Origin: Flavobacteriales bacterium
GTDB taxonomy: Bacteria; Bacteroidota; Bacteroidia; Flavobacteriales_F; PHOS-HE28
Assembly (NCBI GenBank): GCA_016705955.1
Contig: JADJKO010000001.1
Coordinates: 124,001 to 188,000, forward strand
DNA: 64,000 nucleotides
Direction of reading: 5' to 3'
How positions within the stretch are numbered: the stretch's first letter is position 1; every line of letters starts with the position of its first letter. Of this stretch, positions 24,720 to 33,329 are shown piece after piece. The notes below the pieces were generated by a model that saw only the letters and a list, made by a program, of their open reading frames with translations, ran no database searches and had not been told where the DNA came from. Position numbers and translations under genes: made by a program.

Positions 24720-24860
24720 ACCCCCGGCCAAATGCGCCGGGGTCCGGCTTTCCACTCCAAGTCCGTTCTCGTCGCTCCTCCTCGCTTGCGGGCTTTCCGC
24801 TCGATCCGTCGCGCGACGTGCAGAGCCCCGCATCCAGCGAAATGCGCTAGGTTCGACGGT
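24720..24860. other. GC-rich non-coding stretch upstream of hipBA with internal repeats
   Basis: About 140 bases with no credible reading frame lie between the AT-rich hipBA control region and the secreted-protein gene. Two related copies of GGCTTTCC-x-CTC-x-A occur (near 24746 and 24797), and GGCC/GGCGC blocks are present. The abrupt change from AT-rich to GC-rich suggests a junction or a degenerate repeat element. I see nothing else here. Confidence 0.35.
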
Positions 24861-25745
24861 CTACTTCAGTGGTTGAAGACTGGCGAGAGCATGTGGTTTC
24901 AACTTACTCTGTTCAAGTTCAAGACGGATCGTGTCCGGCTTGCCGTATACGTCAAAGTGAACGAATGTGCCCAAGGGGTAATAATGCCCGTGATAGTCAT
25001 GCCCCATGTACTTGTTGCTATCCCACTGATTGAGGAAATCCAAGCACTGTTCGCCTCGTCCATTGACAATTGTAACGCATCGTGACTTCAGCCCGCCATA
25101 GCAGCCTCCGCCGGGCACGTTCCATTCCTTGTCCTCCCTGATCCACTCAATATCCACCGAGTCACGGTATGTGTATCGCCTGAAGCTGCCATCCGGGAAG
25201 TACTCCTGCGCCCAGTGGACTAGGCCTCCGGATTGCGTAGGATGTCCCGCTAGGACTTCGCGTAATAGATAATACGGGTCCGCGTTCCATGATCGGATCA
25301 AAGCAAGAGTGTCGTTCAATCGTTCGAGTGCAGTCGCAAGCTTCCCATGCCTTGTTAAGAACACGGACACCACATCGGAGCCGGGCAGGTCCTGGCGAAG
25401 GCGGTAGTTCGTAATGGCGTCCTGCCACTTGTCAACCGCCTTCCATTCGCCGCTCATTGATCCATTCTGTATCCAACCATCCACAACAGGATCGTATTCA
25501 CCATCGACTAACTTGACACAACCCGAATAGGCCTTGCCATCATGACTGAACACGAGACCCCTGCGACGATCTGGATGACCGGTAAGCAAATAGGACTTCC
25601 ATTGAATGATCTGCCCTTGCGCATTTCTGATCTCGAGATCTTCATTCCCCAAGCACTCGGGATCGAAATTATGAGGCGTTCCCGATGGCGATCCACTCAA
25701 GGTGCAGAGAGATCCAATCACTAGTGGCAACAGCAAAGACCTCAT
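24861..25745 (-). CDS. Secreted protein of unknown function
   Basis: A 294-aa protein starting with a signal peptide (MRSLLLPLVIGSLCTLSGS). The mature part has repeated short aromatic/Gly strands, such as GLVFSHDGKAYSGCVKLVDGEYD and GGLVHWAQEYFPDGSFRRYTYRDS, that recall MORN-like or antitoxin-component repeats, plus scattered cysteines (for example GGGCYGGLKSRCV) that could form disulfides. I do not recognise a family with confidence. Its ATG overlaps the stop of the methylmalonyl-CoA mutase gene (ATGA), so it is probably translated from the same mRNA, though a link to that metabolism is not obvious. Confidence 0.6.
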   Translation of the reverse strand: MRSLLLPLVIGSLCTLSGSPSGTPHNFDPECLGNEDLEIRNAQGQIIQWKSYLLTGHPDRRRGLVFSHDGKAYSGCVKLVDGEYDPVVDGWIQNGSMSGEWKAVDKWQDAITNYRLRQDLPGSDVVSVFLTRHGKLATALERLNDTLALIRSWNADPYYLLREVLAGHPTQSGGLVHWAQEYFPDGSFRRYTYRDSVDIEWIREDKEWNVPGGGCYGGLKSRCVTIVNGRGEQCLDFLNQWDSNKYMGHDYHGHYYPLGTFVHFDVYGKPDTIRLELEQSKLKPHALASLQPLK

Positions 25746-28700
25746 GGCAGATTCAGATCTCGTTGAACGGCCAATTCCTCAATGATCCCCTTCGCCGCCA
25801 CCGGTATCCGCGTCCCCGGCCCGTACACATCGAAGCAGCCGGCCTGCTTGAGGAAGTCGTAGTCGTTCGGCGGGATCACGCCACCGGCCACCACGAGAAT
25901 GTCGCCGCGGTCGTAAGTCTCGCGCAATTCCTTGATCACCTCGGGCACGAGGGTCTTGTGGCCACCGGCAAGGCTACTGATGCCTAGCACATGCACATCG
26001 TTCTCGATAGCCTGCTTCGCCACTTCTTGCGGCGTTTGGAACAACGGACCGATGTCCACGTCGAAGCCGATGTCGGCGAAGCTGGTGGCGATCACCTTCG
26101 CGCCTCGGTCATGACCGTCCTGGCCCATCTTGGCCACGAGAATGCGCGGGCGACGGCCTTCTGCCTTTGCGAATTCATCGGCGAGGCGCATGGCCTCCTT
26201 CATCTCGGGATCTTGCATGCTTTCCGCTGAGTATACACCGCTGATGGTGCGTTGCACGGCGTGGTAGCGGCCGTAGGCTTTTTCGAGGGCGTCGCTGATC
26301 TCTCCGAGGGTGGCGCGGGCGCGAGCGGCGATGACGGCTAACTCCAAGAGGTTGTCGGAAGCTGGTTGTCGGTTGATCGGTCCCACGGGCTCCCGCGCGC
26401 TAGCAGGTGCGACAGTCGAACCGACAACCGACAACTGAGCCCCAGCTACCCTTGTCAACGCCTCCAACGCCTCGGCCACCGCAACCTCATTCCGCCCCGC
26501 CTTCATCTTCTTCAACCGCGCGATCTGCGACTCCCGCACCGCCGTGTTGTCCACCTCGCGGAGTTCCATCGTTGTCTCGTCCTCCGTCACGAAGGCGTTC
26601 ACACCGACGATCTTGTCCTTGCCGGTGTCGATGCGGGCCTGGCGTTTCGCGGCGGCTTCCTCGATGCGCATCTTGGGCAGACCCGTCTCGATGGCCTTGC
26701 TCATTCCGCCGAGTTCTTCCACTTCCTTGATACGTGCCCACGCCTTGTGTACCAGTTCGTGCGTGAGGTTCTCCAGATAGTAGCTGCCACCGAGCGGGTC
26801 GATCCATTTGGTGATGCCAGCATTCTTCTGTAGGTACAGCTGCGTGTCGCGCGCGATCTTGGCGCTGAAGTCGGTGGGCAGCGCGATGGCTTCGTCGAGC
26901 GAGTTGGTGTGCAACGATTGCGTTCCGCCGAGGACGGCAGCCAGTGCTTCCACAGTGGTGCGCGCGATGTTGTTGAACGGATCCTGCGCCGTGAGGCTCC
27001 AGCCGCTGGTCTGGCAGTGCGTGCGCAGCGCGAGGCTTTTCGCATCCTTCGCACCAACCTCCTTCAACATCTTCGCCCAGAGCAATCGGCCTGCGCGCAT
27101 CTTGGCCACTTCCATGAAGAGGTCCATGCCGATGCCCCAGAAAAAGCTGAGGCGACCGGCGAACTCATCCACCTCCATGCCCGCAGCGATGCCGGTCCGC
27201 ACGTACTCGATGCCGTCGGCCAATGTGTAAGCGAGTTCGAGATCTGCAGGCGCACCGGCCTCGTGCATGTGGTATCCGCTGATGCTGATGCAATTGAACT
27301 TGGGCATCTTCTTCGCGCAGTAAGAGAAGATGTCGCCCACGATGCGCATACTCGGCCCCGGCGGATAGATGTACGTGTTGCGCACCATGAACTCCTTCAG
27401 GATGTCGTTCTGGATGGTGCCCTGCAGCAGCGTCGGATCAACGCCCTGCTCTTCCGCCGCAACAATGAAGAAGGCCATGATCGGCAGCACGGCGCCGTTC
27501 ATGGTCATGCTCACGCTCATCTTGTCCAGTGGGATCTGGTCGAAGAGGATCTTCATGTCCTCCACGCTGCTGATGGCCACACCGGCTTTGCCCACATCTC
27601 CTTTCACACGTGGATGATCACTATCGTATCCGCGATGAGTGGCTAGATCGAACGCGACGCTGAGACCCATCTGTCCAGCAGCGAGGTTGCGACGGTAGAA
27701 CGCGTTGCTCGCTTCAGCTGTGCTGAATCCCGCGTACTGTCGGATCGTCCATGGACGGATGGCGTACATGCTCCCGTAGGGCCCGCGCAGGTAGGGTGGG
27801 GCGCCCGCGCCGAAACGGATTTGCTCGAGGTCTTTGATATCGAGTGCGGTGTAGTAGGACTTCAAGGGGATCTCTTCGCGGTTGGGAATGCTAGCTGTTG
27901 GCTGTTGACCACTGGCCATTGGCAGATCTGCGCTTTCCCGGTGGGTGAGCGCCATGACCAAGGTTGAAGTGATCTTTTCAATGGTGTAACTACCGCCAAG
28001 TGGATCCGCGACGCGGGCCAAGAAAGATTCATCGCGCAGCAGGTTGTGGATGTTGCGGACCACCCGTCGCGCGAGCGGATCACCTTCCGGTAGAACAGGA
28101 GCAGGGATCGTCAATCCATCGCATCCGCCGGTGATGGCACTGATGGCTTGAAGTGTGGCGCGGATCACATTCTCGTGCGGTGATGAGACCTTGCTTGGAT
28201 ATTGGACCATGCACTGGATCCACACGTTGTGCGAGCAGGCATGCGCGGGAGAGAAGCTTGCGACGATACCCGACCATGCCTCGCGAAGTGCCCTGATCCG
28301 CGCCGCTTCCAACATCAGGTCATCGCCCAGGAGCAAACGGAATTGGATCCGCGCTGCGGCATCGTCGATGGAGAAGCCATTGTCCAACATGCGTTGGAGT
28401 GATGCACGACCTTGGCTGATCATGTCCAACGTGGTCGCGATCGGATCCGGATTCCCTGGAATACGCTCATCACCCACTTCGAAGAGCCGCACCAATGGGC
28501 AGTCATTCACCAACATGCGTACACCTGCGAGGTCAACATCATGTGGTAGGCCGGCACAAAGGCTGAATGTGTTCCTCTGGATCTTCTGGCGATCAGCCTC
28601 CGCGATCAACCAGTGAAGTGCTTCAATGGAACCAGAGCGTACTTGGAGTTCGATCGCATCGAGCAACACATCCTTTACCGCAGCAGGGAGGTCGTTCACG

Positions 28701-29005
28701 TTACCATGCAACTCGACACCATCGGCACCACCCATGAGTCCATCGAGCAGGAGGTCGTTCGCTTGCGGATCGCTGGCGTTCACTGGAATGGTGATCCGCC
28801 ACGTATTGCCAGCGCGCTTCATGCCCCGACGGGCGTTGCCGATCGGTGCACCATCGTCCAGGACATGGAAAGCGGAGAGGGTCACGCCTCCTACGCGCAC
28901 ATCCAAGCTGGAGGCTTCATTTCCCTTCAGTTCTTTCGTGATCACGGCCTCCCATTCCTCGCGCGTGATGTGGGGGAACGCACTGAACAACTTCTCGTTC
29001 GCCAT
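25742..29005 (-). CDS. Methylmalonyl-CoA mutase with small and large subunits fused in one chain
   Basis: Interconverts succinyl-CoA and methylmalonyl-CoA with adenosylcobalamin. The single 1087-aa frame holds two mutase units in series. Residues ~1-358 resemble the non-catalytic small subunit (MANEKLFSAFPHITREEWEA onwards, ending DPLGGSYTIEKITSTLVMAL). Residues ~370-1087 are the catalytic large subunit, with RPWTIRQYAGFSTAEASNAF, the CoA/TIM-barrel segments, DPLGGSYYLENLT, and a B12-binding domain with DGHDRG (about 963-968), SSLAGG and VAGGVIPPND. In most Bacteroidota these are two genes, mutA and mutB. The junction (about 360-370) and a second linker (about 855-885) are encoded by short repetitive DNA. 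I chose the ATG at 29005 because the family start is MANEKLFS. No frameshift is seen. Confidence 0.92.
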   Translation of the reverse strand: MANEKLFSAFPHITREEWEAVITKELKGNEASSLDVRVGGVTLSAFHVLDDGAPIGNARRGMKRAGNTWRITIPVNASDPQANDLLLDGLMGGADGVELHGNVNDLPAAVKDVLLDAIELQVRSGSIEALHWLIAEADRQKIQRNTFSLCAGLPHDVDLAGVRMLVNDCPLVRLFEVGDERIPGNPDPIATTLDMISQGRASLQRMLDNGFSIDDAAARIQFRLLLGDDLMLEAARIRALREAWSGIVASFSPAHACSHNVWIQCMVQYPSKVSSPHENVIRATLQAISAITGGCDGLTIPAPVLPEGDPLARRVVRNIHNLLRDESFLARVADPLGGSYTIEKITSTLVMALTHRESADLPMASGQQPTASIPNREEIPLKSYYTALDIKDLEQIRFGAGAPPYLRGPYGSMYAIRPWTIRQYAGFSTAEASNAFYRRNLAAGQMGLSVAFDLATHRGYDSDHPRVKGDVGKAGVAISSVEDMKILFDQIPLDKMSVSMTMNGAVLPIMAFFIVAAEEQGVDPTLLQGTIQNDILKEFMVRNTYIYPPGPSMRIVGDIFSYCAKKMPKFNCISISGYHMHEAGAPADLELAYTLADGIEYVRTGIAAGMEVDEFAGRLSFFWGIGMDLFMEVAKMRAGRLLWAKMLKEVGAKDAKSLALRTHCQTSGWSLTAQDPFNNIARTTVEALAAVLGGTQSLHTNSLDEAIALPTDFSAKIARDTQLYLQKNAGITKWIDPLGGSYYLENLTHELVHKAWARIKEVEELGGMSKAIETGLPKMRIEEAAAKRQARIDTGKDKIVGVNAFVTEDETTMELREVDNTAVRESQIARLKKMKAGRNEVAVAEALEALTRVAGAQLSVVGSTVAPASAREPVGPINRQPASDNLLELAVIAARARATLGEISDALEKAYGRYHAVQRTISGVYSAESMQDPEMKEAMRLADEFAKAEGRRPRILVAKMGQDGHDRGAKVIATSFADIGFDVDIGPLFQTPQEVAKQAIENDVHVLGISSLAGGHKTLVPEVIKELRETYDRGDILVVAGGVIPPNDYDFLKQAGCFDVYGPGTRIPVAAKGIIEELAVQRDLNLP
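26351..26441. repeat. Inverted/direct GTTGTCGG repeats inside the mutase linker
   Basis: GGTTGTCGGTT (26364-26374) is the exact inverse of AACCGACAACC (26419-26429), with further partial copies on both sides (GTTGTCGG at 26351, CCGACAACTG near 26427). The stretch is in frame and encodes the Ala/Pro/Gln-rich linker before the B12-binding domain. Confidence 0.7.
27894..27924. repeat. GCTGTTG direct repeat at the small/large subunit junction of the mutase
   Basis: Two adjacent copies of GCTGTTG (27894-27907) are followed by ACCACTGGCCATTGGCAG. The composition resembles the second repeat inside the same gene. It encodes the MASGQQPTASIPN linker joining the two subunits. Confidence 0.55.
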
Positions 29006-29059
29006 TGGGACGAAGATCGCCTTCGCGGGACATTCGCGCTTCCTTCTATCCGGCAGGAA

Positions 29060-29067
29060 TAGTTTTG
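29060..29067 (+). promoter_or_regulatory. -7 element upstream of the secreted CotH gene
   Basis: TAGTTTTG matches TAnnTTTG and lies 65 bases before the ATG at 29133. No TTG with proper spacing was found, so this is a tentative call. Confidence 0.35.
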
Positions 29068-29132
29068 GTGATCGAACCATCGGGCCGAATGATCGTCCTT
29101 AGCGTTGTCGTCCAAGAGCAAACTTGTTGAAC

Positions 29133-30653
29133 ATGAAGAGGTGGTCCTTTCTCGCAGCGGTTGTATTTCCGGTCTTGATCCATGCACAGCCGCCAAGCGA
29201 TGAGCTATTCGGTACCGACCAGGTCATCGACATCCAACTCACCTTCGCCCAGCCCAATTATTGGGATAGCCTGCTGGCGTACTACAACGAGGGCCTCGAA
29301 CGCCAACTGCTTGCGAGCGTGATCCTCACGGATGTCGTGGGTACATACACGTACGATAGCGTGGGGGTTCGCTTCAAGGGTAATAGCAGCTACGGCTTGC
29401 CCAACAAGAAGTCCATGAAGATCGACTTCAACGAATACGTTCCGGGGCAGAAGTACCACGGCATGAAGAAGATCAACCTGAACAATGGTTTCAATGATCC
29501 GACCTTGTTGCGGGAGAAGATCTTCTTCGATTTCTGCCAGGACCTGGGCGTGCTGGCGCCACGGGCCGTTTTCGGGAACGTGCGCATGAACGGGTCGTTG
29601 ATCGGATTCTATGGCGTGGTGGAGCAAGTGGACAAGGAGTTCCTGGACCGCTGGGTGGACGATACGAACGGCAACATGTTCAAGGCGGGGGACAACTTCG
29701 GCACCGGTGGGGGAGCGGCGGCGGACCTAGCGTGGTACGGAACCGCGCAATCAACTTATGAACCCCGCTATGAGTTGAAGACGAACACCACCGTGAACGA
29801 TTGGAGCGATCTCATCGACCTGATCGATGTGATCAATAACACGACACCCAGTCAGCTTGAAGTGCAGCTACCGGCGTTGACCGATTGGCATCCGTTGCTC
29901 CGGTCGCTCGCGATCGACAACCTGTTCAGCAACCTGGACAGCTACATCAATTCCGCCCGGAACTACTACATCTATCACAACGATTCCACGGGCATCTGGC
30001 AATGGATCAAGTGGGACGCGAACGAAGCGTTCGGGCGGTACAGCGGTGGCGTGCCCAACCTCACCAACCTCGCTCCGAACTACGTGGCCAATTCGCGGCC
30101 GCTCATGACGAAGATCATGAACACGCCGACGTTCTATGCGGCTTACCGGACCGAGTACTGCGCGGTGTTCGATGCATTCATGAACTCAGCGCTCGATCCG
30201 CACATCGATGCGCTTGCCGCACTGATCCAGCCGCATGTCTTCGCGGACCCGAACAAGCAGTACACGAACGCACAATTCACCACCAACCTCACGAGCAACA
30301 TCACCGTGACCGGTGGTCCGGGGGGCGGGCAGACCGTCTTCGGCTTGAAGTCGTTCATCAACAGTCGTCGTGTGTACCTCACTGGTGTTCTAGGCTGCGC
30401 GACGATCGGAATTGACGAATCCATTGATCAGGTGTTCGAGGTCTTTCCGAACCCGTGCCATGAGGAAATGCGCTTCGTCCTTCCGCAGGGAAGCGTGGTG
30501 AAGGGCATTCGGCTCGTTGATCTCACTGGGCGACAGGTATCGGCGGAACGCATCGGGAACACGCTGGTGCTGGGAGAATTGCCGACCGGTTTGTACAGCC
30601 TGATCGTCGATCTCGGTGATCGTCGACTGACGGCGCGGGTGATGAAGGAGTAG
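29133..30653 (+). CDS. Secreted CotH kinase-family protein with T9SS type A sorting domain
   Basis: A 506-aa protein. A signal peptide (MKRWSFLAAVVFPVLIHAQ) is followed by a CotH domain from ~25 to 400: SVGVRFKGNSSYGLPNKKSMKI, LNNGFNDPTLLREKIFFDF, YGVVEQVDKEFLDRW, and the metal-binding region WQWIKWDANEAFGRY. CotH of Bacillus spores phosphorylates a coat protein through a divergent kinase fold; bacterial surface members are mostly uncharacterised. The last ~80 residues form a T9SS type A sorting domain (VFEVFPNPCHEEMRF, LVDLTGRQV, ELPTGLYSLIV). A TTG three codons upstream is the alternative start. It is probably exported to the cell surface. Confidence 0.9.
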   Translation: MKRWSFLAAVVFPVLIHAQPPSDELFGTDQVIDIQLTFAQPNYWDSLLAYYNEGLERQLLASVILTDVVGTYTYDSVGVRFKGNSSYGLPNKKSMKIDFNEYVPGQKYHGMKKINLNNGFNDPTLLREKIFFDFCQDLGVLAPRAVFGNVRMNGSLIGFYGVVEQVDKEFLDRWVDDTNGNMFKAGDNFGTGGGAAADLAWYGTAQSTYEPRYELKTNTTVNDWSDLIDLIDVINNTTPSQLEVQLPALTDWHPLLRSLAIDNLFSNLDSYINSARNYYIYHNDSTGIWQWIKWDANEAFGRYSGGVPNLTNLAPNYVANSRPLMTKIMNTPTFYAAYRTEYCAVFDAFMNSALDPHIDALAALIQPHVFADPNKQYTNAQFTTNLTSNITVTGGPGGGQTVFGLKSFINSRRVYLTGVLGCATIGIDESIDQVFEVFPNPCHEEMRFVLPQGSVVKGIRLVDLTGRQVSAERIGNTLVLGELPTGLYSLIVDLGDRRLTARVMKE

Positions 30654-30701
30654 GCAGGATCCTTTCGCGGATCTTACATTCGCGGCCCATTCGATAATCC
30701 C

Positions 30702-31172
30702 ATGCAGATCAAGAAGAACTCCGTTGTCTCTTTCCATTACACCCTCAACGATGGCGACGGCAAATTGCTGGATACCAGCGCCGGTAAGGATGCCTTCGCG
30801 TACATCCAAGGCGGCGGCATGATCGTGGCCGGACTGGAAGAGGAGATGGAAGGCAGGAAGGTTGGCGACAACCTGCAAGTGAAGGTGGAAGCAGCGAAGG
30901 GCTACGGTGAGGTGGACCCGGGCCTATTGCAACGGGTGCCTGCCGATAAGTTCGGTGACCAGAAGGTGGAGGAGGGCATGCAGTTCCAGACGCCTGATCA
31001 TCGCGTGTGGAGCGTGATGGAGGTGAAGGACGGCGAGGTGGTGCTGAATGGCAACCATCCGCTCGCGGGGGTCATCCTGCATTTCAGCGTGGAGATCACC
31101 GATGTGCGTGAAGCCACACCGGATGAGTTGAGCCATGGCCACGTGCATGGCGCGGGCGGGCACCATCATTGA
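30702..31172 (+). CDS. slyD: FKBP-type peptidyl-prolyl isomerase, SlyD-like
   Basis: A 156-aa protein with the FKBP fold interrupted by the insert-in-flap domain of SlyD: VVSFHYTLNDGDGKLLDTS, a GGGMIVAGLEEEMEGRKVGD loop, and NHPLAGVILHFSVEITDV at the end of the core. The C-terminus is His-rich (HGHVHGAGGHHH), as in metal-binding SlyD. It speeds proline isomerisation and may deliver nickel. TACATTCG, one base off the -7 consensus, lies 18 bases before the ATG. Confidence 0.93.
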   Translation: MQIKKNSVVSFHYTLNDGDGKLLDTSAGKDAFAYIQGGGMIVAGLEEEMEGRKVGDNLQVKVEAAKGYGEVDPGLLQRVPADKFGDQKVEEGMQFQTPDHRVWSVMEVKDGEVVLNGNHPLAGVILHFSVEITDVREATPDELSHGHVHGAGGHHH

Positions 31173-31190
31173 TCGGAGCAGGTCCGACGG

Positions 31191-31496
31191 TCAGTTCTTC
31201 TGCGCTACCAGCACGAAGATGTCCTCGTTATCGCGCTTCATCAGGTAACGCTCACGCGCGAACTTCTCCAGCAGGTCCTTGTCGCTGGCGATCTCGTTCA
31301 GCTGCCCTTTCGTGCGTTCGATCTCGGCGGTGTACCACACGGCCTGTTCTTCCATGCGACCCAACTCGCGGTGGTTCTTCCAAGTCGTCCAGATGTCCGA
31401 GTTGTCGAAGAAGGTGATCCAACCGACCAGGATCAGAACAGCAAGTCCGTAACGGTTGCGCAGTCGCTTGGGTACACGATCCAGGAGCTTTTTCAC
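31191..31496 (-). CDS. FtsB/DivIC-like septum formation initiator
   Basis: A 101-aa bitopic division protein: a basic N-terminus (MKKLLDRVPKRLRNRY), one transmembrane helix (GLAVLILVGWITFF), a coiled coil (ELGRMEEQAVWYTAEIERTKGQ) and the conserved ARERYLMKRDNEDIFVL tail typical of this family. In other bacteria it forms the FtsQLB/DivIB-FtsL-DivIC complex that activates septal cell-wall synthesis. It lies 94 bp downstream of the phosphoesterase gene on the same strand. Confidence 0.9.
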   Translation of the reverse strand: MKKLLDRVPKRLRNRYGLAVLILVGWITFFDNSDIWTTWKNHRELGRMEEQAVWYTAEIERTKGQLNEIASDKDLLEKFARERYLMKRDNEDIFVLVAQKN

Positions 31497-31590
31497 GGCT
31501 TCGAAAGTAGAGGGGTGAGGAAGGGAGAACGCGGCCGACCGGGCCCGTGTTATCCACCGATCGATCGTGGAGTACGCGAGAGCGCTCCGT

Positions 31591-32112
31591 TCAACCTCCG
31601 CGCTTTCCGAGTTCGATCACTTCAAGGTCCTTCGGCTTCCCCTCTTCCAAGGTGAAGCGGAGTATCGTGCGGACCTTGTGCCAGCCGTGGTTCCCTGCTG
31701 CACCGGGGTTCATGTACAGGCAGCTCAGCTTCGGGTCGAACTGCACCACGAGGATGTGCGAATGGCCGCAGATGAAAAGTCCGGGTGGGTCGCGGCGCAG
31801 CTCATCGATCACGCTGCGGTCATAACGCGGTGGTCGGCCGCCGATGTGGGTCATCCACACCCGCACGCCACCACACGTGAAACGCTGGTGTTCAGGAAAG
31901 GCCACGCGCGTTTTGGCGTCATCGATGTTGCCCCACACCGCGCGCAAGGGTTTCCACCGTGCCAATTCATCGGTCACGTGCAGTCCACCGATGTCGCCCG
32001 CATGCCAGATCTCGTCGCACTCCGCGAAGTGCTCCTTGATCCGTGGGTCGAGCCAGCCGTGGGTGTCGGAAAGGAGACCGATCCGCCGTGCGGCGGACGA
32101 AGTGCGGGGCAT
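31591..32112 (-). CDS. YfcE/MJ0936-type metallophosphoesterase
   Basis: A 173-aa calcineurin-like phosphoesterase with all five metal-binding motifs: RIGLLSDTHGWLD (D-x-H), WHAGDIGG (GD), VWGNIDD (GN), MTHIGG (H) and ICGHSHI (GHxH). Family members hydrolyse phosphodiesters such as bis-p-nitrophenyl phosphate; the natural substrate is not established. The start at 32112 gives a short polar leader before the first strand. It is divergent from a small lipoprotein gene. Confidence 0.93.
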   Translation of the reverse strand: MPRTSSAARRIGLLSDTHGWLDPRIKEHFAECDEIWHAGDIGGLHVTDELARWKPLRAVWGNIDDAKTRVAFPEHQRFTCGGVRVWMTHIGGRPPRYDRSVIDELRRDPPGLFICGHSHILVVQFDPKLSCLYMNPGAAGNHGWHKVRTILRFTLEEGKPKDLEVIELGKRGG

Positions 32113-32140
32113 GGGGCGAAGATGCGATAGCTTCGGCCGG

Positions 32141-32491
32141 ATGTTCCGGCGCCTCGCTCTAGTTGGTCTTCTGTTCTCTGGGTGTCATTCGCACTGGGCG
32201 GTCGGTCAAACGCTTGATCTGAACCGTTTGAAGGAGCGCGGTATTGATTCGCTGTCGATGAAGGCGGGGTGTGATCTGAAGGTCAAGTTCCACGGCATGA
32301 ATACCGTCAACTGGTGTTGGGTGAAACACATCGACTCGGACAGCACCTTCGCGTGGGCAGAATGCATGGCTACCGAACGCGTATCCATGTCCGTGGAAAG
32401 GATCCCGGCCGGCGATTATGAGGTCGGATATGCGGGGTGCTGGTCGGACTACAGTTTCATTCTCCACGTCAGCCACTTCGGCCCGAAGTAG
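32141..32491 (+). CDS. Small predicted lipoprotein, unknown function
   Basis: A 116-aa protein. The start MFRRLALVGLLFSGC has a lipobox with Cys at about 15, so it is probably an envelope lipoprotein; a second possible signal cleavage after WAVGQ is less likely. The mature part has several cysteines and a Trp-rich stretch (NTVNWCWVKHIDSDSTFAWAECM, VGYAGCWSDYSF). I do not recognise a family. The start is chosen to include the lipobox. Confidence 0.55.
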   Translation: MFRRLALVGLLFSGCHSHWAVGQTLDLNRLKERGIDSLSMKAGCDLKVKFHGMNTVNWCWVKHIDSDSTFAWAECMATERVSMSVERIPAGDYEVGYAGCWSDYSFILHVSHFGPK

Positions 32492-32521
32492 TTGGTGGTA
32501 TTCGGCACGCACAGCTCCGGA

Positions 32522-32529
32522 TACTTTTG
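32522..32529 (+). promoter_or_regulatory. Promoter -7 element for truA
   Basis: TACTTTTG matches TAnnTTTG perfectly, 17 bases before the ATG at 32547. Transcription would then start only about 10-12 bases before the gene. Confidence 0.5.
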
Positions 32530-32546
32530 CGCTCCGCCATCGGCAC

Positions 32547-33329
32547 ATGGAGATCTTCCCTCGCTACTTTCTCGAGATCGCGTTCAACGGCACGGCCTAC
32601 CACGGCTGGCAGCGCCAGCCCAAGGCCAACACGGTGCAAGCCGAGGTGGAACGTGCGTTGCAGTTCGCGCTGCGCCAGCACAAGGTGAACGCGATCGGCT
32701 GCGGCCGCACGGACAGTGGCGTGCATGCCACGAAGTTCTTCGTCCACTTCGAGGGTCCGAGCGACCGTGAACTGGATGAGCGCTTCGTATACAGTTTGAA
32801 TAGCATGTTGCCGAAGGACATCGCCGTGTACCGGATGATCTCCGTGCCGGATGATGCGCACGCGCGCTTCAGCGCCACCGAGCGCGGATACTGCTACCGC
32901 ATCCATCAGCAGAAGGATCCCTTCCTCGTGGATCGTTCACACCAGCTGCGACCGTTATTGGATGTGGCAGCGATGAATGAAGGGTGCAAAGCGCTGATCG
33001 GTCGGCAGGACTTCGCCAGTTTCTGCAAGGCCGGCACCGATGTGAAGACCACGATCTGCGATGTGCGCCAAGCGATCTGGGAAAAGGTTCCGAACGGGTA
33101 CATCTTCCGGATCAAGTCCGATCGCTTCCTGCGCAACATGGTGCGCGCGGTGGTGGGTACGTGCCTATGCATCGGCAAGGGGCAACAGTCGGCCGGTCAC
33201 ATGGCGGAAGTGCTCGCCGCGAAGGATCGCAGTGCTGCTGGACGATCGGCACCCGCGTGCGGCCTGTATCTGGAACATGTGATCTATCCGTTCATCAAAA
33301 CGGACCTTCGCGCCCCGGAACTTCCATGA
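32547..33329 (+). CDS. truA: tRNA pseudouridine synthase A
   Basis: Makes pseudouridine at positions 38-40 of tRNA anticodon stem-loops. The catalytic aspartate is in IGCGRTDSGVHAT (near residue 52). Other landmarks are the N-terminal YFLEIAFNGTAYHGWQRQP, the RFSATERGYCYRI region, and FLRNMVRAVVGT near the C-terminus. At 260 aa it has the expected size. The ATG at 32547 is chosen because it follows the -7 box and precedes the conserved start. Its stop overlaps the ABC transporter start (ATGA). Confidence 0.95.
   Translation: MEIFPRYFLEIAFNGTAYHGWQRQPKANTVQAEVERALQFALRQHKVNAIGCGRTDSGVHATKFFVHFEGPSDRELDERFVYSLNSMLPKDIAVYRMISVPDDAHARFSATERGYCYRIHQQKDPFLVDRSHQLRPLLDVAAMNEGCKALIGRQDFASFCKAGTDVKTTICDVRQAIWEKVPNGYIFRIKSDRFLRNMVRAVVGTCLCIGKGQQSAGHMAEVLAAKDRSAAGRSAPACGLYLEHVIYPFIKTDLRAPELP

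Noticed and set aside
24720..24860. An attachment site or integrase remnant near hipBA
   Set aside because: No integrase, no tRNA and no flanking direct repeats could be found.
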